NCBI RefSeq assembly: GCF_009363075.1
Contig: NZ_CP045293.1
Coordinates: 5,367,501 to 5,431,500, forward strand
DNA: 64,000 bases
Direction of reading: 5' to 3'
DNA from: Paenibacillus guangzhouensis
GTDB lineage: Bacteria > Bacillota > Bacilli > Paenibacillales > Paenibacillaceae
Of this stretch, positions 38,916-49,107 are shown one piece after another. The position numbers and the translations under genes were made by a program. Below the pieces are notes generated by a model. The model saw only the letters and a program-made list of their open reading frames with translations, was not told where the DNA came from and did not search any database. Numbering within the stretch: position 1 is the first letter of the stretch; every line of letters starts with the position of its first letter.

Positions 38916-40286
38916 ATGAACGAGGATCTGAATCTGAATTTCAATCGTCTTCAGCCGCAGAACCTCGAAGCAGAGCAAGCAGTTCTTGGCGCGATTCTAC
39001 TCCAGCCAGAAGCGCTAATCACCGTCATGGAGCGGGTGCGGGAAGAGGATTTCTACGACCCAAGGCATCAATTCATCTTCGCGGCGATGATTCAGCTTGG
39101 GGAAGAGAATCAGCCGATCGATTTGATTACGATGACCGCGACGTTGCAGGATAAGCAGCAGCTTGAGGATATTGGGAATGTTACGTACCTGATGAAGCTG
39201 GCGAATGCCGTCCCTACGGCAGCGAACGTCGATTACTATGCACAGATCATCGAAGAGAAATCGATGCTTCGCCGTCTCATACGGACTGCGACCCAAATCG
39301 TCAATGACGGTTATGCGTCAGGCGATGAAGTCAGCGATTTGTTAAGCGATGCGGAGCGCAAAATCTTAGAAATATCGAACCGCCGGTCGGGTACAGGGTT
39401 CATCGCGATTAAGGATGTCCTCATGGAGGTATTCGAGAACGTCGAGAACCTCAGCATGAACAAAGGCGGAACGACGGGGATTCCATCGGGGTTCACCGAC
39501 CTTGATAAAATGACGGCGGGCTTCCAGCGAAATGACCTTATTATCGTTGCTGCCCGTCCATCCGTAGGGAAGACGGCCTTCGCGCTGAATGTGGCACAGA
39601 ACGTGGGCGTACGGGCCAAAGAGACCGTCGCGATCTTCAGTCTCGAGATGTCCGCCGCACAGCTCGTGCAGCGGATTGTCTGCGCCGAATCGAACGTCGA
39701 TGCGACACGTATGCGGACAGGAAATCTAGAGAATGATGACTGGGAGAAGCTGACGATGGCGATCGGAGCCCTCGCTGAGGCGAACATTTTCATCGATGAT
39801 ACGCCGGGCGTTACGGTTGCCGATATTCGTGCGAAATGCCGTCGGCTTAAGAAAGAACATGGCCTTGGCATGATCATGATCGATTACCTGCAGCTGATTC
39901 ATGGCCGCGGTAAGGCTGGTGAGAACCGTCAGCAGGAGGTCTCCGAGATTTCGAGAACGCTGAAGATGATTGCCCGTGAACTTGAAGTACCGGTCATTGC
40001 CTTGTCGCAGTTAAGCCGTGGGGTTGAGCAGCGGCAGGACAAGCGTCCGATGATGTCTGACCTTCGGGAATCCGGTTCGATCGAGCAGGATGCCGATATC
40101 GTCGCGTTCTTGTACCGTGACGATTACTATAATCAGGATTCCGAGAAAAAGAATATCATTGAGATCATTATTGCGAAACAGCGGAATGGCCCGGTCGGGA
40201 CCGTCGAGCTCGTCTTCTTGAAGAACTTCAACAAGTTCGTCAATTATGAACGGACGCATCAAGATCCAATGCCAGGTAGTGCATAG
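38916..40286 (+). CDS. dnaB: Replicative DNA helicase (DnaB; DnaC in Bacillus naming)
   Basis: 456 residues. The N-terminal domain (NLEAEQAVLGAILL) is followed by the RecA-like motor with Walker A ARPSVGKTAFALN, FSLEMSAAQLV, Walker B MIMIDYLQLI and the arginine finger region DLRESGSIEQDADI. Unwinds DNA at the fork. ATG after GGAGGAAT. Operon gdpP-rplI-dnaB. Confidence 0.97.
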   Translation: MNEDLNLNFNRLQPQNLEAEQAVLGAILLQPEALITVMERVREEDFYDPRHQFIFAAMIQLGEENQPIDLITMTATLQDKQQLEDIGNVTYLMKLANAVPTAANVDYYAQIIEEKSMLRRLIRTATQIVNDGYASGDEVSDLLSDAERKILEISNRRSGTGFIAIKDVLMEVFENVENLSMNKGGTTGIPSGFTDLDKMTAGFQRNDLIIVAARPSVGKTAFALNVAQNVGVRAKETVAIFSLEMSAAQLVQRIVCAESNVDATRMRTGNLENDDWEKLTMAIGALAEANIFIDDTPGVTVADIRAKCRRLKKEHGLGMIMIDYLQLIHGRGKAGENRQQEVSEISRTLKMIARELEVPVIALSQLSRGVEQRQDKRPMMSDLRESGSIEQDADIVAFLYRDDYYNQDSEKKNIIEIIIAKQRNGPVGTVELVFLKNFNKFVNYERTHQDPMPGSA

Positions 40287-40323
40287 GCGAATGTCGGGTT
40301 ATTCCCGAACATTCGCCTGTTTT
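40286..40323 (+). terminator. Terminator after dnaB (overlaps a PurBox)
   Basis: 13-bp hairpin with one bulge (40286-40298 with 40304-40317), then TGTTTTG. The right arm contains a PurBox-like sequence. Confidence 0.8.
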
Positions 40324-40375
40324 GTGTGAAAATTGTTCGCATTTCGTTGACTTTGCTAGGCAACACTGCTAAACT
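40301..40375 (+). promoter_or_regulatory. purA promoter with paired PurR boxes
   Basis: PurBox-like ATTCCCGAACATT at 40301-40313 and an inverted partner ATTGTTCGCATTT at 40332-40344. Each has one mismatch to the Bacillus consensus (AWWWCCGAACWWT and its complement), with 18 bp between. They are followed by TTGACT (40347-40352) and TAAACT (40370-40375), 17-bp spacer. Confidence 0.65.
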
Positions 40376-40413
40376 TAACATGCCGCGAAATGCGGTACAA
40401 ACTTGGTGTATGA

Positions 40414-41724
<1,311 letters not shown>

Positions 41725-41741
41725 TTGATCATTATTATATC

Positions 41742-41781
41742 GCTCCAATCTTTCGCTTAGGCGAGAGGTTGGAGCTTTTTT
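41742..41781 (+). terminator. Terminator after purA
   Basis: 10-bp arms (41742-41751 and 41766-41775) with further pairing inside, then six T residues. Confidence 0.85.
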
Positions 41782-41872
41782 AGTTTCGGGGTTATTTCAT
41801 TGCCCGGGAAAAGCGTGGTGCGTGTGTGTTAGGGAACAAGGATTGAACGACTGAAAGGATTTAGAAAATGGT

Positions 41873-41926
41873 TGTTGACCACTGTGGTCAACAGGAATAT
41901 AATCGAAATTGACCGATGTGGTCAAT
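41873..41926 (+). promoter_or_regulatory. Promoter with two TetR operators
   Basis: A perfect 21-bp palindrome at 41873-41893 and a second at 41908-41926 share TTGACC-N5-GGTCAA. The promoter is TTGACC (41875-41880) and TATAAT (41898-41903), 17-bp spacer, so one operator covers the -35 and the other lies just after the -10. Confidence 0.8.
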
Positions 41927-41944
41927 GATACAGGAGGTTATCTT

Positions 41945-42568
41945 ATGGTTGCTAAATTTCTTAATCTGAGCCCGGAGAAGCAGGAACGGATCCTCAATGC
42001 TGCGATGAAGCAATTCGCGCAGAAAGGGTATGAGCAGGCATCGACGAATGAGATCGTGAAAGAAGCCGAAATCTCCAAAGGCATCTTGTTCCACTATTTC
42101 AAAAATAAAAAGGAGATGTTCCTCTACCTCTTTGACCGGGCAGTGGAGATGATGATGGAAGAGTTCCTCGCGAAGCTGGATGCAGAGGAACGGGATTTAT
42201 TCGTGAAGTGGCGTCAGGCCACGATGCTAAAGCTGGACCTCATCACCAAGCACCCGGATCTGTTCGATTTCCTCCGCGTGGCCTATCTCGAGGACGCATC
42301 GGAGATTAGAGACGAGTTGAAGCAGCGGAATCACGACCTGATGTCCACGGGATTCAACGTGATGTTCAGTCATATCGATACGACAAAGTTCAAAGAGGGG
42401 ACGGACGTCGAACGAACGCTGAATATTATTTTCTGGACACTCGAAGGGTTCGGTGCACGTCAGCAGGATCGCATCAAGGCTTCGCCATTTACGGAAGCTG
42501 ATATGAATGAGCTGGTCTCGGAGCTGGATAAGTATATGGAAGTACTGAAGCAAGCTTTTTACAAATAA
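41945..42568 (+). CDS. TetR-family regulator of the adjacent ABC exporter
   Basis: 207 residues. N-terminal helix-turn-helix (KQFAQKGYEQASTNEIVKEA, SKGILFHYFKNKKEMF) and a divergent helical ligand domain. The ATG at 41945 follows AGGAGG. First gene of a four-gene operon with an ABC ATPase and two permeases. The paired palindromes at its own promoter indicate autorepression. Confidence 0.9.
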   Translation: MVAKFLNLSPEKQERILNAAMKQFAQKGYEQASTNEIVKEAEISKGILFHYFKNKKEMFLYLFDRAVEMMMEEFLAKLDAEERDLFVKWRQATMLKLDLITKHPDLFDFLRVAYLEDASEIRDELKQRNHDLMSTGFNVMFSHIDTTKFKEGTDVERTLNIIFWTLEGFGARQQDRIKASPFTEADMNELVSELDKYMEVLKQAFYK

Positions 42569-42594
42569 ATGAGGGTGGAAAAGGAGTGTTCAGG

Positions 42595-43479
42595 ATGCAT
42601 GTCATTGAAGTCAACAACCTGACGAAAACCTATGGAAGCGCAAGAGGGATTACGAATTTGAGCTTTCAAGTCGAGCAAGGTGAAATCTTCGGATTCATCG
42701 GGCCGAACGGGGCTGGCAAATCAACGACGATTCGGACACTGCTCGGGCTAATCTATCCGACGAGCGGCAGCGCAAAGATCTTCGGGAAGGATTGTATTCA
42801 GGACGGACCGGCGATTAAGAAAGAGATCGGCTATCTGCCCTCGGAAGTGTTCTACTACGACAATATGAAGGTGAAGGATCTGCTGCAGTACTCTGCCAGC
42901 TTCTACAAGAAGGACTGCCGGAAGCGTATTGCTGAGCTCGCAGCCATTATGGACTTGGATCTGAATAAGAAAATCGATGATCTATCCCTCGGCAACAAGA
43001 AGAAGGTCGGCATCGTCCAAGGACTGCTCCATGAACCAAAACTCATTATTCTGGATGAACCGACGAGCGGCCTTGATCCATTAATGCAGCAGCGATTCTT
43101 CGAATTGCTCGAAGCGGAGAATAAACGGGGAGCAACGATTCTGTTCTCATCGCATATTCTGAGCGAGGTTCAGCGTCTCTGTGACCGGGTAGCGATCATC
43201 AAGGAAGGCAAGTTGATCCAGCTGGAGAAGATCAGCACACTCAAGGAGAACAATTATAAACGATTCAAGTTGGAGACGAAGGAGCCCGTGAGTTCGGATT
43301 ACTTCCAGATGAGCGGGGTGAACGAGCTGAAGGTCGAAGGAACGACGATCTCGTTCCTCTATCGAGGCAACGTCAATGCGATGATGAATAAGATTGCGGC
43401 CGTCGATCTAGCGAATATCCTCGTGGAGGAGCCAGATCTGGAAGAGATCTTCATGCATTACTATGAGAAGGAGGACTAA
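42595..43479 (+). CDS. ABC transporter ATP-binding protein
   Basis: 294 residues. Walker A GPNGAGKST, signature LSLGNKKKVGI (the usual LSGGQ is changed to LSLGN, common in this ABC-2 subfamily), Walker B LIILDEPTSGLDP, and the H-loop SSHILSEV. It has a C-terminal accessory domain. ATG at 42595 with AAGGAG eight bases upstream. Pairs with the two following permeases. Confidence 0.93.
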   Translation: MHVIEVNNLTKTYGSARGITNLSFQVEQGEIFGFIGPNGAGKSTTIRTLLGLIYPTSGSAKIFGKDCIQDGPAIKKEIGYLPSEVFYYDNMKVKDLLQYSASFYKKDCRKRIAELAAIMDLDLNKKIDDLSLGNKKKVGIVQGLLHEPKLIILDEPTSGLDPLMQQRFFELLEAENKRGATILFSSHILSEVQRLCDRVAIIKEGKLIQLEKISTLKENNYKRFKLETKEPVSSDYFQMSGVNELKVEGTTISFLYRGNVNAMMNKIAAVDLANILVEEPDLEEIFMHYYEKED

Positions 43480-43482
43480 TCC

Positions 43483-44280
43483 ATGAATATGGTCTTGCAT
43501 GAATTACGTGCATATCGCAAGTCTACCCTCATCTGGATGTGTACGCTTGTTGCATTGGTCGTGCTGCTCTTATCGATGTTCCCGACCTTCGCGAAGGATG
43601 CGGAGCAGTTCAAATCGATGCTGCGGACGATGCCGGAGGCCGTACTCAAAGCGGTTGGCGTACAGATCGAGACGATTACCTCGATTCTCGGATTCTATGC
43701 CTATGTCTTTATGTATATCTCGCTCTGCGGCGCCATTCAGGCGATGAATCTAGGGACTTCGATCCTATCGAAGGAGATCCGGGAGAAGACGGCGGACTTC
43801 CTATTGACGAAGCCTGTGACCCGAACTGCGGTCGTGAGCGCTAAGCTGCTCGCAGCTTTCATCTCACTGTTGATAACGAATCTTGTCTATCTCGCGGCCG
43901 CTGTGATCATGGCCTTGGCTGTGAAGAATGGGGACTTCGAGATGTCGAAGCTGGTACTCATCTCCGTCACGCTATTGTTCATCCAACTGATTTTCCTAGC
44001 ATTAGGGTTCTTCGTCTCGGTCTTGGTGCTTAAGATTAAATCCGTATTACCGATTTCCCTTGGCACAGTATTCGCGTTCTTTATTATTGGGATGCTCGGA
44101 GCGACGTCCGGCGATGAAGCGATTCGGTATTTCACGCCATTTAAATATTTTGACCCGGCCTACATTATGCAGCATGCGAGCTATGAAGGACCATTCCTCT
44201 GGTTGGGGTTGGGGATTGTCGTTGCGGCCATTGTCATGAGTTATGTGGTATATCGAAAGAGAGATATTCATGCCGTCTAA
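43483..44280 (+). CDS. ABC-2 type permease 1
   Basis: 265 residues with six predicted membrane segments. The conserved ILSKEIREKTADFLLTKPV segment (family EREkgTld-like motif) follows the second helix. Starts 3 bp after the ATPase gene with AAGGAGG. Substrate unknown; antibiotic or peptide export is typical for the group. Confidence 0.88.
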   Translation: MNMVLHELRAYRKSTLIWMCTLVALVVLLLSMFPTFAKDAEQFKSMLRTMPEAVLKAVGVQIETITSILGFYAYVFMYISLCGAIQAMNLGTSILSKEIREKTADFLLTKPVTRTAVVSAKLLAAFISLLITNLVYLAAAVIMALAVKNGDFEMSKLVLISVTLLFIQLIFLALGFFVSVLVLKIKSVLPISLGTVFAFFIIGMLGATSGDEAIRYFTPFKYFDPAYIMQHASYEGPFLWLGLGIVVAAIVMSYVVYRKRDIHAV

Positions 44281-44331
44281 GGCGCGTGGAAAGGCTGTAA
44301 GCTGGCGTATGGATAATGGGAGGCGATAATC

Positions 44332-45135
44332 ATGAATCTCTGGATTCGCGAAATGAAGGCGCATCGCAAGTCGCTCATTCTATGGTGTATCGGAATCATT
44401 GCGATGGTTGGCGCGAGTATGAGTAAATATGCGGGGTTGTCGATGTCTAATTCTGGGGCGTCGATGAATGAATTGATGGCAGATATGCCAAAATCGCTGC
44501 AAGCGATGATGGGGGTCGGCACATTTGACCTATCGAAGGCTAGCGGGTATTACGGGGCAATCTTCATCTATCTGCTCCTGATGGCAACGATCCATGCGGC
44601 GATGCTCGGGGCGAATATTCTCTCCAAAGAAGAACGGGATAAGACGGCGGAGTTCCTTCTCGTGAAGCCGATCTCCCGCAGTCAAATGCTAACGTATAAA
44701 CTCTTCGCTGCACTGGTGCAGATCGTCTTATTCAACCTTGTGATGCTTGTGAGCTCCATTCTCTTCGTGAACCCTTACAGCCACGGGGAGTCCGTCAATC
44801 ACGATATCATGCTGCTCATGATCGGGATGTTCTTCCTGCAGCTGTTGTTCCTCGGGATCGGACTTGCGATTGCGGGGGCTAGCCGGCATCCGAAGCGGGC
44901 TGTCTCGATTTCGACGGGCATTCTGCTGCTAACATTCATGCTATCGATTGGGATTGATATAAGCGGGAAGATCGATGGGCTGAAATACTTGACGCCATTT
45001 AAATATTTCGATGCGAAGCATGTGATGTACGGCGGAGGTCTCGATGGATTATTCATTGGGCTGACGGCCTTGATCTTGGCGGGGTCTCTGATCTTAGCGT
45101 ACGTAGGCTATAATAGACGAGATTTGCACGTTTAA
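44332..45135 (+). CDS. ABC-2 type permease 2
   Basis: 267 residues, six membrane segments, clearly a paralog of permease 1 (NILSKEERDKTAEFLLVKPI, TPFKYFDAKHVMYGG compared with TPFKYFDPAYIMQH). The two probably form a heterodimer. ATG after GGGAGGCGAT. Confidence 0.88.
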   Translation: MNLWIREMKAHRKSLILWCIGIIAMVGASMSKYAGLSMSNSGASMNELMADMPKSLQAMMGVGTFDLSKASGYYGAIFIYLLLMATIHAAMLGANILSKEERDKTAEFLLVKPISRSQMLTYKLFAALVQIVLFNLVMLVSSILFVNPYSHGESVNHDIMLLMIGMFFLQLLFLGIGLAIAGASRHPKRAVSISTGILLLTFMLSIGIDISGKIDGLKYLTPFKYFDAKHVMYGGGLDGLFIGLTALILAGSLILAYVGYNRRDLHV

Positions 45136-45165
45136 TATGTATAGGTTCGGATTAACGAACGAGGG

Positions 45166-45207
45166 ACTCCAACCTGAGCCGCAAAGGTACAGGTTGGAGT
45201 TTTTTTT
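45166..45207 (+). terminator. Terminator after the ABC operon
   Basis: 11-bp perfect arms (45166-45176 and 45190-45200), then eight T residues. Confidence 0.88.
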
Positions 45208-45217
45208 GCGGGATAGC

Positions 45218-45248
45218 GTTACCTTCTCCTTACGAGAAGCTTTATACT
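45218..45248 (+). promoter_or_regulatory. MerR-type promoter of the MerR-methyltransferase gene
   Basis: -35-like GTTACC (45218-45223) and TATACT (45243-45248) with a 19-bp spacer. The spacer contains the inverted repeat CTTCTC-N5-GAGAAG (45223-45239). Overlong spacers with an inverted repeat are the MerR-family hallmark. Confidence 0.7.
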
Positions 45249-45268
45249 GAGGAGGAGGTGATAGGACG

Positions 45269-46345
45269 GTGAAAATCACGGAAGTCGCAAGCCTGCTGAA
45301 CGTATCGGCCAGGGCCATTCGATTCTATGAGGAAAAGGGTCTGATTACGCCTGATAAGGAGCCAGGCAATCAGTATCGCCTATTTACGGAGGAACATATC
45401 AGGCAGCTGCAGACGATCATTGCCCTTCGGGAAATCGGCGTACCTGTGGAGCAAATCAAAGTGATGCTCGACGGACTGGAACAAGGCAATACCGCACCTC
45501 TGCACGATGAGCTGGAGCAGCATCGGAATCAACTCTATCGGGAATGGCTGGAGATGAAGCAGCTCATCGAGACGGCAGATCGGATGCTGGAGCGAGTACA
45601 AATGGAACACAAGGTGGATCGGTCATGGATCTTTAAGCTAGCGGAAGGTTCTAAGCGGCTGCGAGATTCCCGGAATGCTTGGAAGGATCGATGGGGGTTC
45701 GATCGGCTGGCGGCCATCTATGATGAGGAAGCCGAACAGGGGGCACCTGCGCATCTCAGACCGTTCGCGGAGGAGATCGGCGGGAAGTATGCGCTGCTGC
45801 TTGACCACATGGTGGAATGGATCGCCCCTCGCGCGGGAGAGCAGGGACTCGACATCGGCATTGGAACGGGAAATTTGGCTGAGCGCTTTCTCGCGCAGGG
45901 TGCCTTGATGTCTGGTCTAGATCAGTCGCAATCGATGTTGAACGAGAGTCGGCGCAAGCTGCCACATCTGCATACGAGACTCGGGAACTGGCTATTGATT
46001 CCGTATTTCGAACGAACCTTCGATTTCGTCGTAAGCAGCTTCACGCTGCATCACCTGACCGAGGAGCAGAAGCCGATTGCACTCGAGGAGATGACACGGG
46101 TGCTGAAGCACCGGGGACGGATCTGTCTTGTCGATGTGATGTTCGAGCACGAGGAGGCCCGTGAACGGTACCGACGCTTGAAGGAGCGCGAAGGGGATCA
46201 AGCGGTCTTGCAGTCACTTCAAGAGCGGATGTATGCGGACAAATCGAAGCTGCTGGCTTGGCTCCGAGATCATGGTTATGTCACCATGCACCAAGCCTAT
46301 TCCGAAGTGCTGCATATCGTCTATGCGATTCGAGCATCGGATTAG
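45269..46345 (+). CDS. MerR-type regulator fused to a SAM-dependent methyltransferase
   Basis: 358 residues. Residues 1-70 form a MerR winged helix-turn-helix (ITEVASLLNVSARAIRFYEEKGLITP, NQYRLFTEEHIRQLQ). A dimerising coiled coil follows (about 75-115). About 150-358 is a class I methyltransferase with the SAM loop LDIGIGTGNLAERF, later LDQSQSML and FVVSSFTLHHLTEEQ. GTG start with GGAGGAGGTGA. The methyltransferase probably senses SAM or its substrate; this is inference. The same promoter type precedes the next gene. Confidence 0.88.
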   Translation: MKITEVASLLNVSARAIRFYEEKGLITPDKEPGNQYRLFTEEHIRQLQTIIALREIGVPVEQIKVMLDGLEQGNTAPLHDELEQHRNQLYREWLEMKQLIETADRMLERVQMEHKVDRSWIFKLAEGSKRLRDSRNAWKDRWGFDRLAAIYDEEAEQGAPAHLRPFAEEIGGKYALLLDHMVEWIAPRAGEQGLDIGIGTGNLAERFLAQGALMSGLDQSQSMLNESRRKLPHLHTRLGNWLLIPYFERTFDFVVSSFTLHHLTEEQKPIALEEMTRVLKHRGRICLVDVMFEHEEARERYRRLKEREGDQAVLQSLQERMYADKSKLLAWLRDHGYVTMHQAYSEVLHIVYAIRASD

Positions 46346-46348
46346 GGC

Positions 46349-46379
46349 TTGAGCTTCTCCTAACGTGAACCTCTATGCT
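46349..46379 (+). promoter_or_regulatory. Matching MerR-type promoter of the second methyltransferase gene
   Basis: TTGAGC (46349-46354) and TATGCT (46374-46379), 19-bp spacer. The spacer begins TTCTCCTAACG, closely matching TTCTCCTTACG at the same position in the promoter at 45218. Confidence 0.7.
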
Positions 46380-46414
46380 GGGTGTGGAAAGATGAACGCC
46401 GAGGAGGATGAGGG

Positions 46415-47182
46415 ATGAATCAGAAGGAGACGCAAGGGATAACAGGCACTGAACAGCAAGGGGCAGGCAGCCTCAGTAGTACGGAAGTCTATGCCCTTCC
46501 TGTTGCAGAACGGTATGATGCCTTGATTATGAAGGAAGATCATGCGAAGAACATCGATTATTTCCTAGGGAATGTTATTGCGGATGGGAGCGGGGCCTTG
46601 CAGCTCGATGTGCTGGATCTAGGAGCGGGTACAGGTAGGCTCTCCTGTATGGCAGCACCCTATGTCAGATCGATAACGGCCTTGGATGCCTCTGAGGGCA
46701 TGCTGAAGCAGGCGGCGATGAAGCTGGCAGGAACGGGGCTGCAGCAAGTTCATATTCAGGTTGCCGACCTGCGGGGACGACTTCCGCTGGAAGACCAGTC
46801 GGTAGATCTCGTTATGGCCGGTTGGAGCATCTGTTATGTGGCCAGCGAGAATCATCCGCAGCATGAATCTTACTTGAAGGCGCTGATGCAGGAGATTCGT
46901 CGGGTGCTGAGGCCCAGCGGGAAGGTGATGATTCTCGAGACACTGGGGACAGGTAATGCACAGCCGGAGCCGGCAACTTTCCTCGCCGACTATATGAGGG
47001 TGTTGGAAGAAGAGTATCATCTGACGAAGACGATTCTGGATACGAGCTTCAAATTCGATTCAGTAGAGCAGGCGGAAGTGTTGTGCCGAGATTTTTTCGG
47101 TGATGCGGTAGGGGATTGGATAGAGCGGGAGCAGAGCCTGGTGGTTCCGTCTTGGACGGGCATTTGGCTGGGAGAACTCTAA
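46415..47182 (+). CDS. Class I SAM-dependent methyltransferase
   Basis: 255 residues. SAM loop VLDLGAGTGRLSCM, then LDASEGMLKQAA, and motif region VDLVMAGWSICYV; the fold is complete. Substrate unknown. ATG after GAGGAGGATGAGGG. Very likely under the upstream MerR-methyltransferase fusion through the shared promoter. Confidence 0.87.
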   Translation: MNQKETQGITGTEQQGAGSLSSTEVYALPVAERYDALIMKEDHAKNIDYFLGNVIADGSGALQLDVLDLGAGTGRLSCMAAPYVRSITALDASEGMLKQAAMKLAGTGLQQVHIQVADLRGRLPLEDQSVDLVMAGWSICYVASENHPQHESYLKALMQEIRRVLRPSGKVMILETLGTGNAQPEPATFLADYMRVLEEEYHLTKTILDTSFKFDSVEQAEVLCRDFFGDAVGDWIEREQSLVVPSWTGIWLGEL

Positions 47183-47383
47183 TTCGGAGAATAAGAATCA
47201 TAAGATTCGAGCGATACTATAGCAGAATGGAAAGAAATGAAATAATTGTTATAGGCATGCGCGCGGGAACGTGGTACAGTGGAGTTCGTCCAATTGGACA
47301 GAATTTCAAATACGAAGCGAATTAGCGATTCAGATCGCGGCGCTTACGTACCATTTTCCCACAGATAGGAAGGATTTAGAACT

Positions 47384-48241
47384 ATGGCACAACCAGAGGA
47401 ACAGTCACCTCGAGAACGCTGGATGCAGCTCGTCAAGAATGTCTGCGTGACGATCGTCTGCGGGATACTTGTCGGTCTCGGCATTCAGTTATTCTTAACG
47501 CCTCATCAATTATTAAGCGGAGGTATTCCGGGAATCGCGATGATTATGCAGTACGCGGCGAACTGGAATGTATCTCTCGTCTATTTCGTCCTGAACGTAC
47601 CGGTCATTGTATGGGGCTGGATCTCGCTCGGTCGGAAGTTCATTTTACTTAGCTTGCTGTCCGTCATCGTAACGACGATTACGTTGGAGTACATTCCGGC
47701 TTACCAGGTCACGACAGACCCGATCATGGGCGCCATCATCGGCGGGATTGTGATTGCCATCGGCGTAGGGTATTCCCTGCGTGTCGGAGGATCGACGGGT
47801 GGATTCGATATCATTGGATTTATTGTAACAAAAAAAAGAGATTTTCCGCTCGGTACGGTGCTGTCGGTACTCAACTCGGTCATTATTGTAATTCTCGGAT
47901 TCTTGATTAGCTGGGATGTTGCATTCTATTCCCTACTCTCCTTGTTCATTAAAGGCAAATGCATTGATATGATTCATGTGCGTCATATGAAAGTGACGGC
48001 TTTTATTATTACGCAGAAGAAAGATCTGATGGCGGAAGAACTGATCAAGTTCCCGCATGGCATTACGATGGTGAAGGCGTATGGATGCTACAGCCATACG
48101 GAGAACTATATGCTGATGACTGTAACGACGCGCAGCGAGCTGCCAAGCCTTCGCAAACGCGTGCTCGAGGTGGATCCAAGAGCATTCATTAATATCGTGC
48201 AGACGGCCGAAGTGGTGGGGAGATTCCGCCGCGTTATTTAA
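47384..48241 (+). CDS. YitT family membrane protein (DUF161/DUF2179)
   Basis: 285 residues. About five to six membrane segments (20-175) contain the family LLSGGIPGIAMI and RVGGSTGGFDIIGFI. A cytosolic DUF2179 domain follows (about 205-280, FPHGITMVKAYGCYS). Function unsettled. ATG with AGGAAGGA. Confidence 0.9.
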   Translation: MAQPEEQSPRERWMQLVKNVCVTIVCGILVGLGIQLFLTPHQLLSGGIPGIAMIMQYAANWNVSLVYFVLNVPVIVWGWISLGRKFILLSLLSVIVTTITLEYIPAYQVTTDPIMGAIIGGIVIAIGVGYSLRVGGSTGGFDIIGFIVTKKRDFPLGTVLSVLNSVIIVILGFLISWDVAFYSLLSLFIKGKCIDMIHVRHMKVTAFIITQKKDLMAEELIKFPHGITMVKAYGCYSHTENYMLMTVTTRSELPSLRKRVLEVDPRAFINIVQTAEVVGRFRRVI

Positions 48242-48260
48242 TTTTATAGCTATTCATGCG

Positions 48261-48283
48261 ACGCGCCTTCGGGCGCGTTTTTT
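48261..48283 (+). terminator. Terminator after the YitT gene
   Basis: Arms ACGCGCC and GGCGCGT with a UUCG tetraloop (48261-48278), then T residues. Confidence 0.9.
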
Positions 48284-48405
48284 GGTATGCGTGCCATGTG
48301 TAAAAAATGTACTCTTCGGCGAATGGTACCCTCCGTTTCCGTTAATACTAAGAAGTATGTCTGTTCGCAAAAACTCGTATGTGCAGGAAATGGAGGAATC
48401 GAACT

Positions 48406-49107
48406 ATGGTACGACTGCTTATGAAGCTATCGAAGTTATTAGGACTTGTGATTCTTGTTAGTTCATTAACGCTCGTGACAACCGGATTGATTGTCAATTC
48501 GTATATAGATAGCGTATTGAAGAAGTTCAACATCCAGCTCGAAGGCAAGCCGTTCGCGCTGTCTTCGCTATGGGGCGGGAGCAAGCCGGCGAAGACGGAG
48601 TCCGGCGTGACGACAGGAAAGTCTGGCGACGCAGAGAAGCCGTCGTCCGCTAAGACGCAGGATGGCGCCGTCCCCGCATTCGGCGGGGTGACGGAGCCGC
48701 CAGCGGCGAACGGCGGCGGGTCTGGCGATTCCGCCGCCGGAGAGGGCAACGCCCCTACGGGAGGCACGACCTCGGGCGACACAGGCGCCGCAGGCACCTC
48801 GGGCAGCAGCACGGGCACGGGTACGGGCAGTGCTGCGGAGCCAGGAGCAGCCACGACCACGCCGAAGGAAGACGTGGTCATTCCTTCGGATGCCATCGCC
48901 AAGGCGAAAGATGGCTTGTCGACGGCCGAGAAGGAGAAGGTGTTCACGACGCTCATCTCCAAAATTCCAGCGGATGAGCTTCAGACGGTGCTGAACGCCG
49001 TAGAAGACGGGCTGACTGGAAGTGAGTTGACAGAGGTGGAGCAGATTATCGCCAAATATGTGAGCACCGAAGAATATGACAAATTAATAGAATTATTGAA
49101 GCAATAG
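48406..49107 (+). CDS. Membrane-anchored protein with a Gly/Ala/Thr-rich linker
   Basis: 233 residues; family not recognised. One membrane segment (about 11-32) is followed by a short extracellular-type segment (SYIDSVLKKFNIQLEG). Residues 55-160 are low-complexity (TSGSSTGTGTGSAAEPGA-type). The C-terminal helical part (about 165-233; KDGLSTAEKEKVFTTLIS, LTGSELTEVEQIIAKYVS) looks folded. The linker DNA is far more GC-rich than its neighbours. ATG at 48406 with TGGAGGAA. Confidence 0.8.
   Translation: MVRLLMKLSKLLGLVILVSSLTLVTTGLIVNSYIDSVLKKFNIQLEGKPFALSSLWGGSKPAKTESGVTTGKSGDAEKPSSAKTQDGAVPAFGGVTEPPAANGGGSGDSAAGEGNAPTGGTTSGDTGAAGTSGSSTGTGTGSAAEPGAATTTPKEDVVIPSDAIAKAKDGLSTAEKEKVFTTLISKIPADELQTVLNAVEDGLTGSELTEVEQIIAKYVSTEEYDKLIELLKQ

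Noticed and set aside
48348-48962. Long minus-strand ORF rich in Pro, Val and Ala
   Set aside because: It is the antisense shadow of the GC-rich linker of the plus-strand gene and has no ribosome site.
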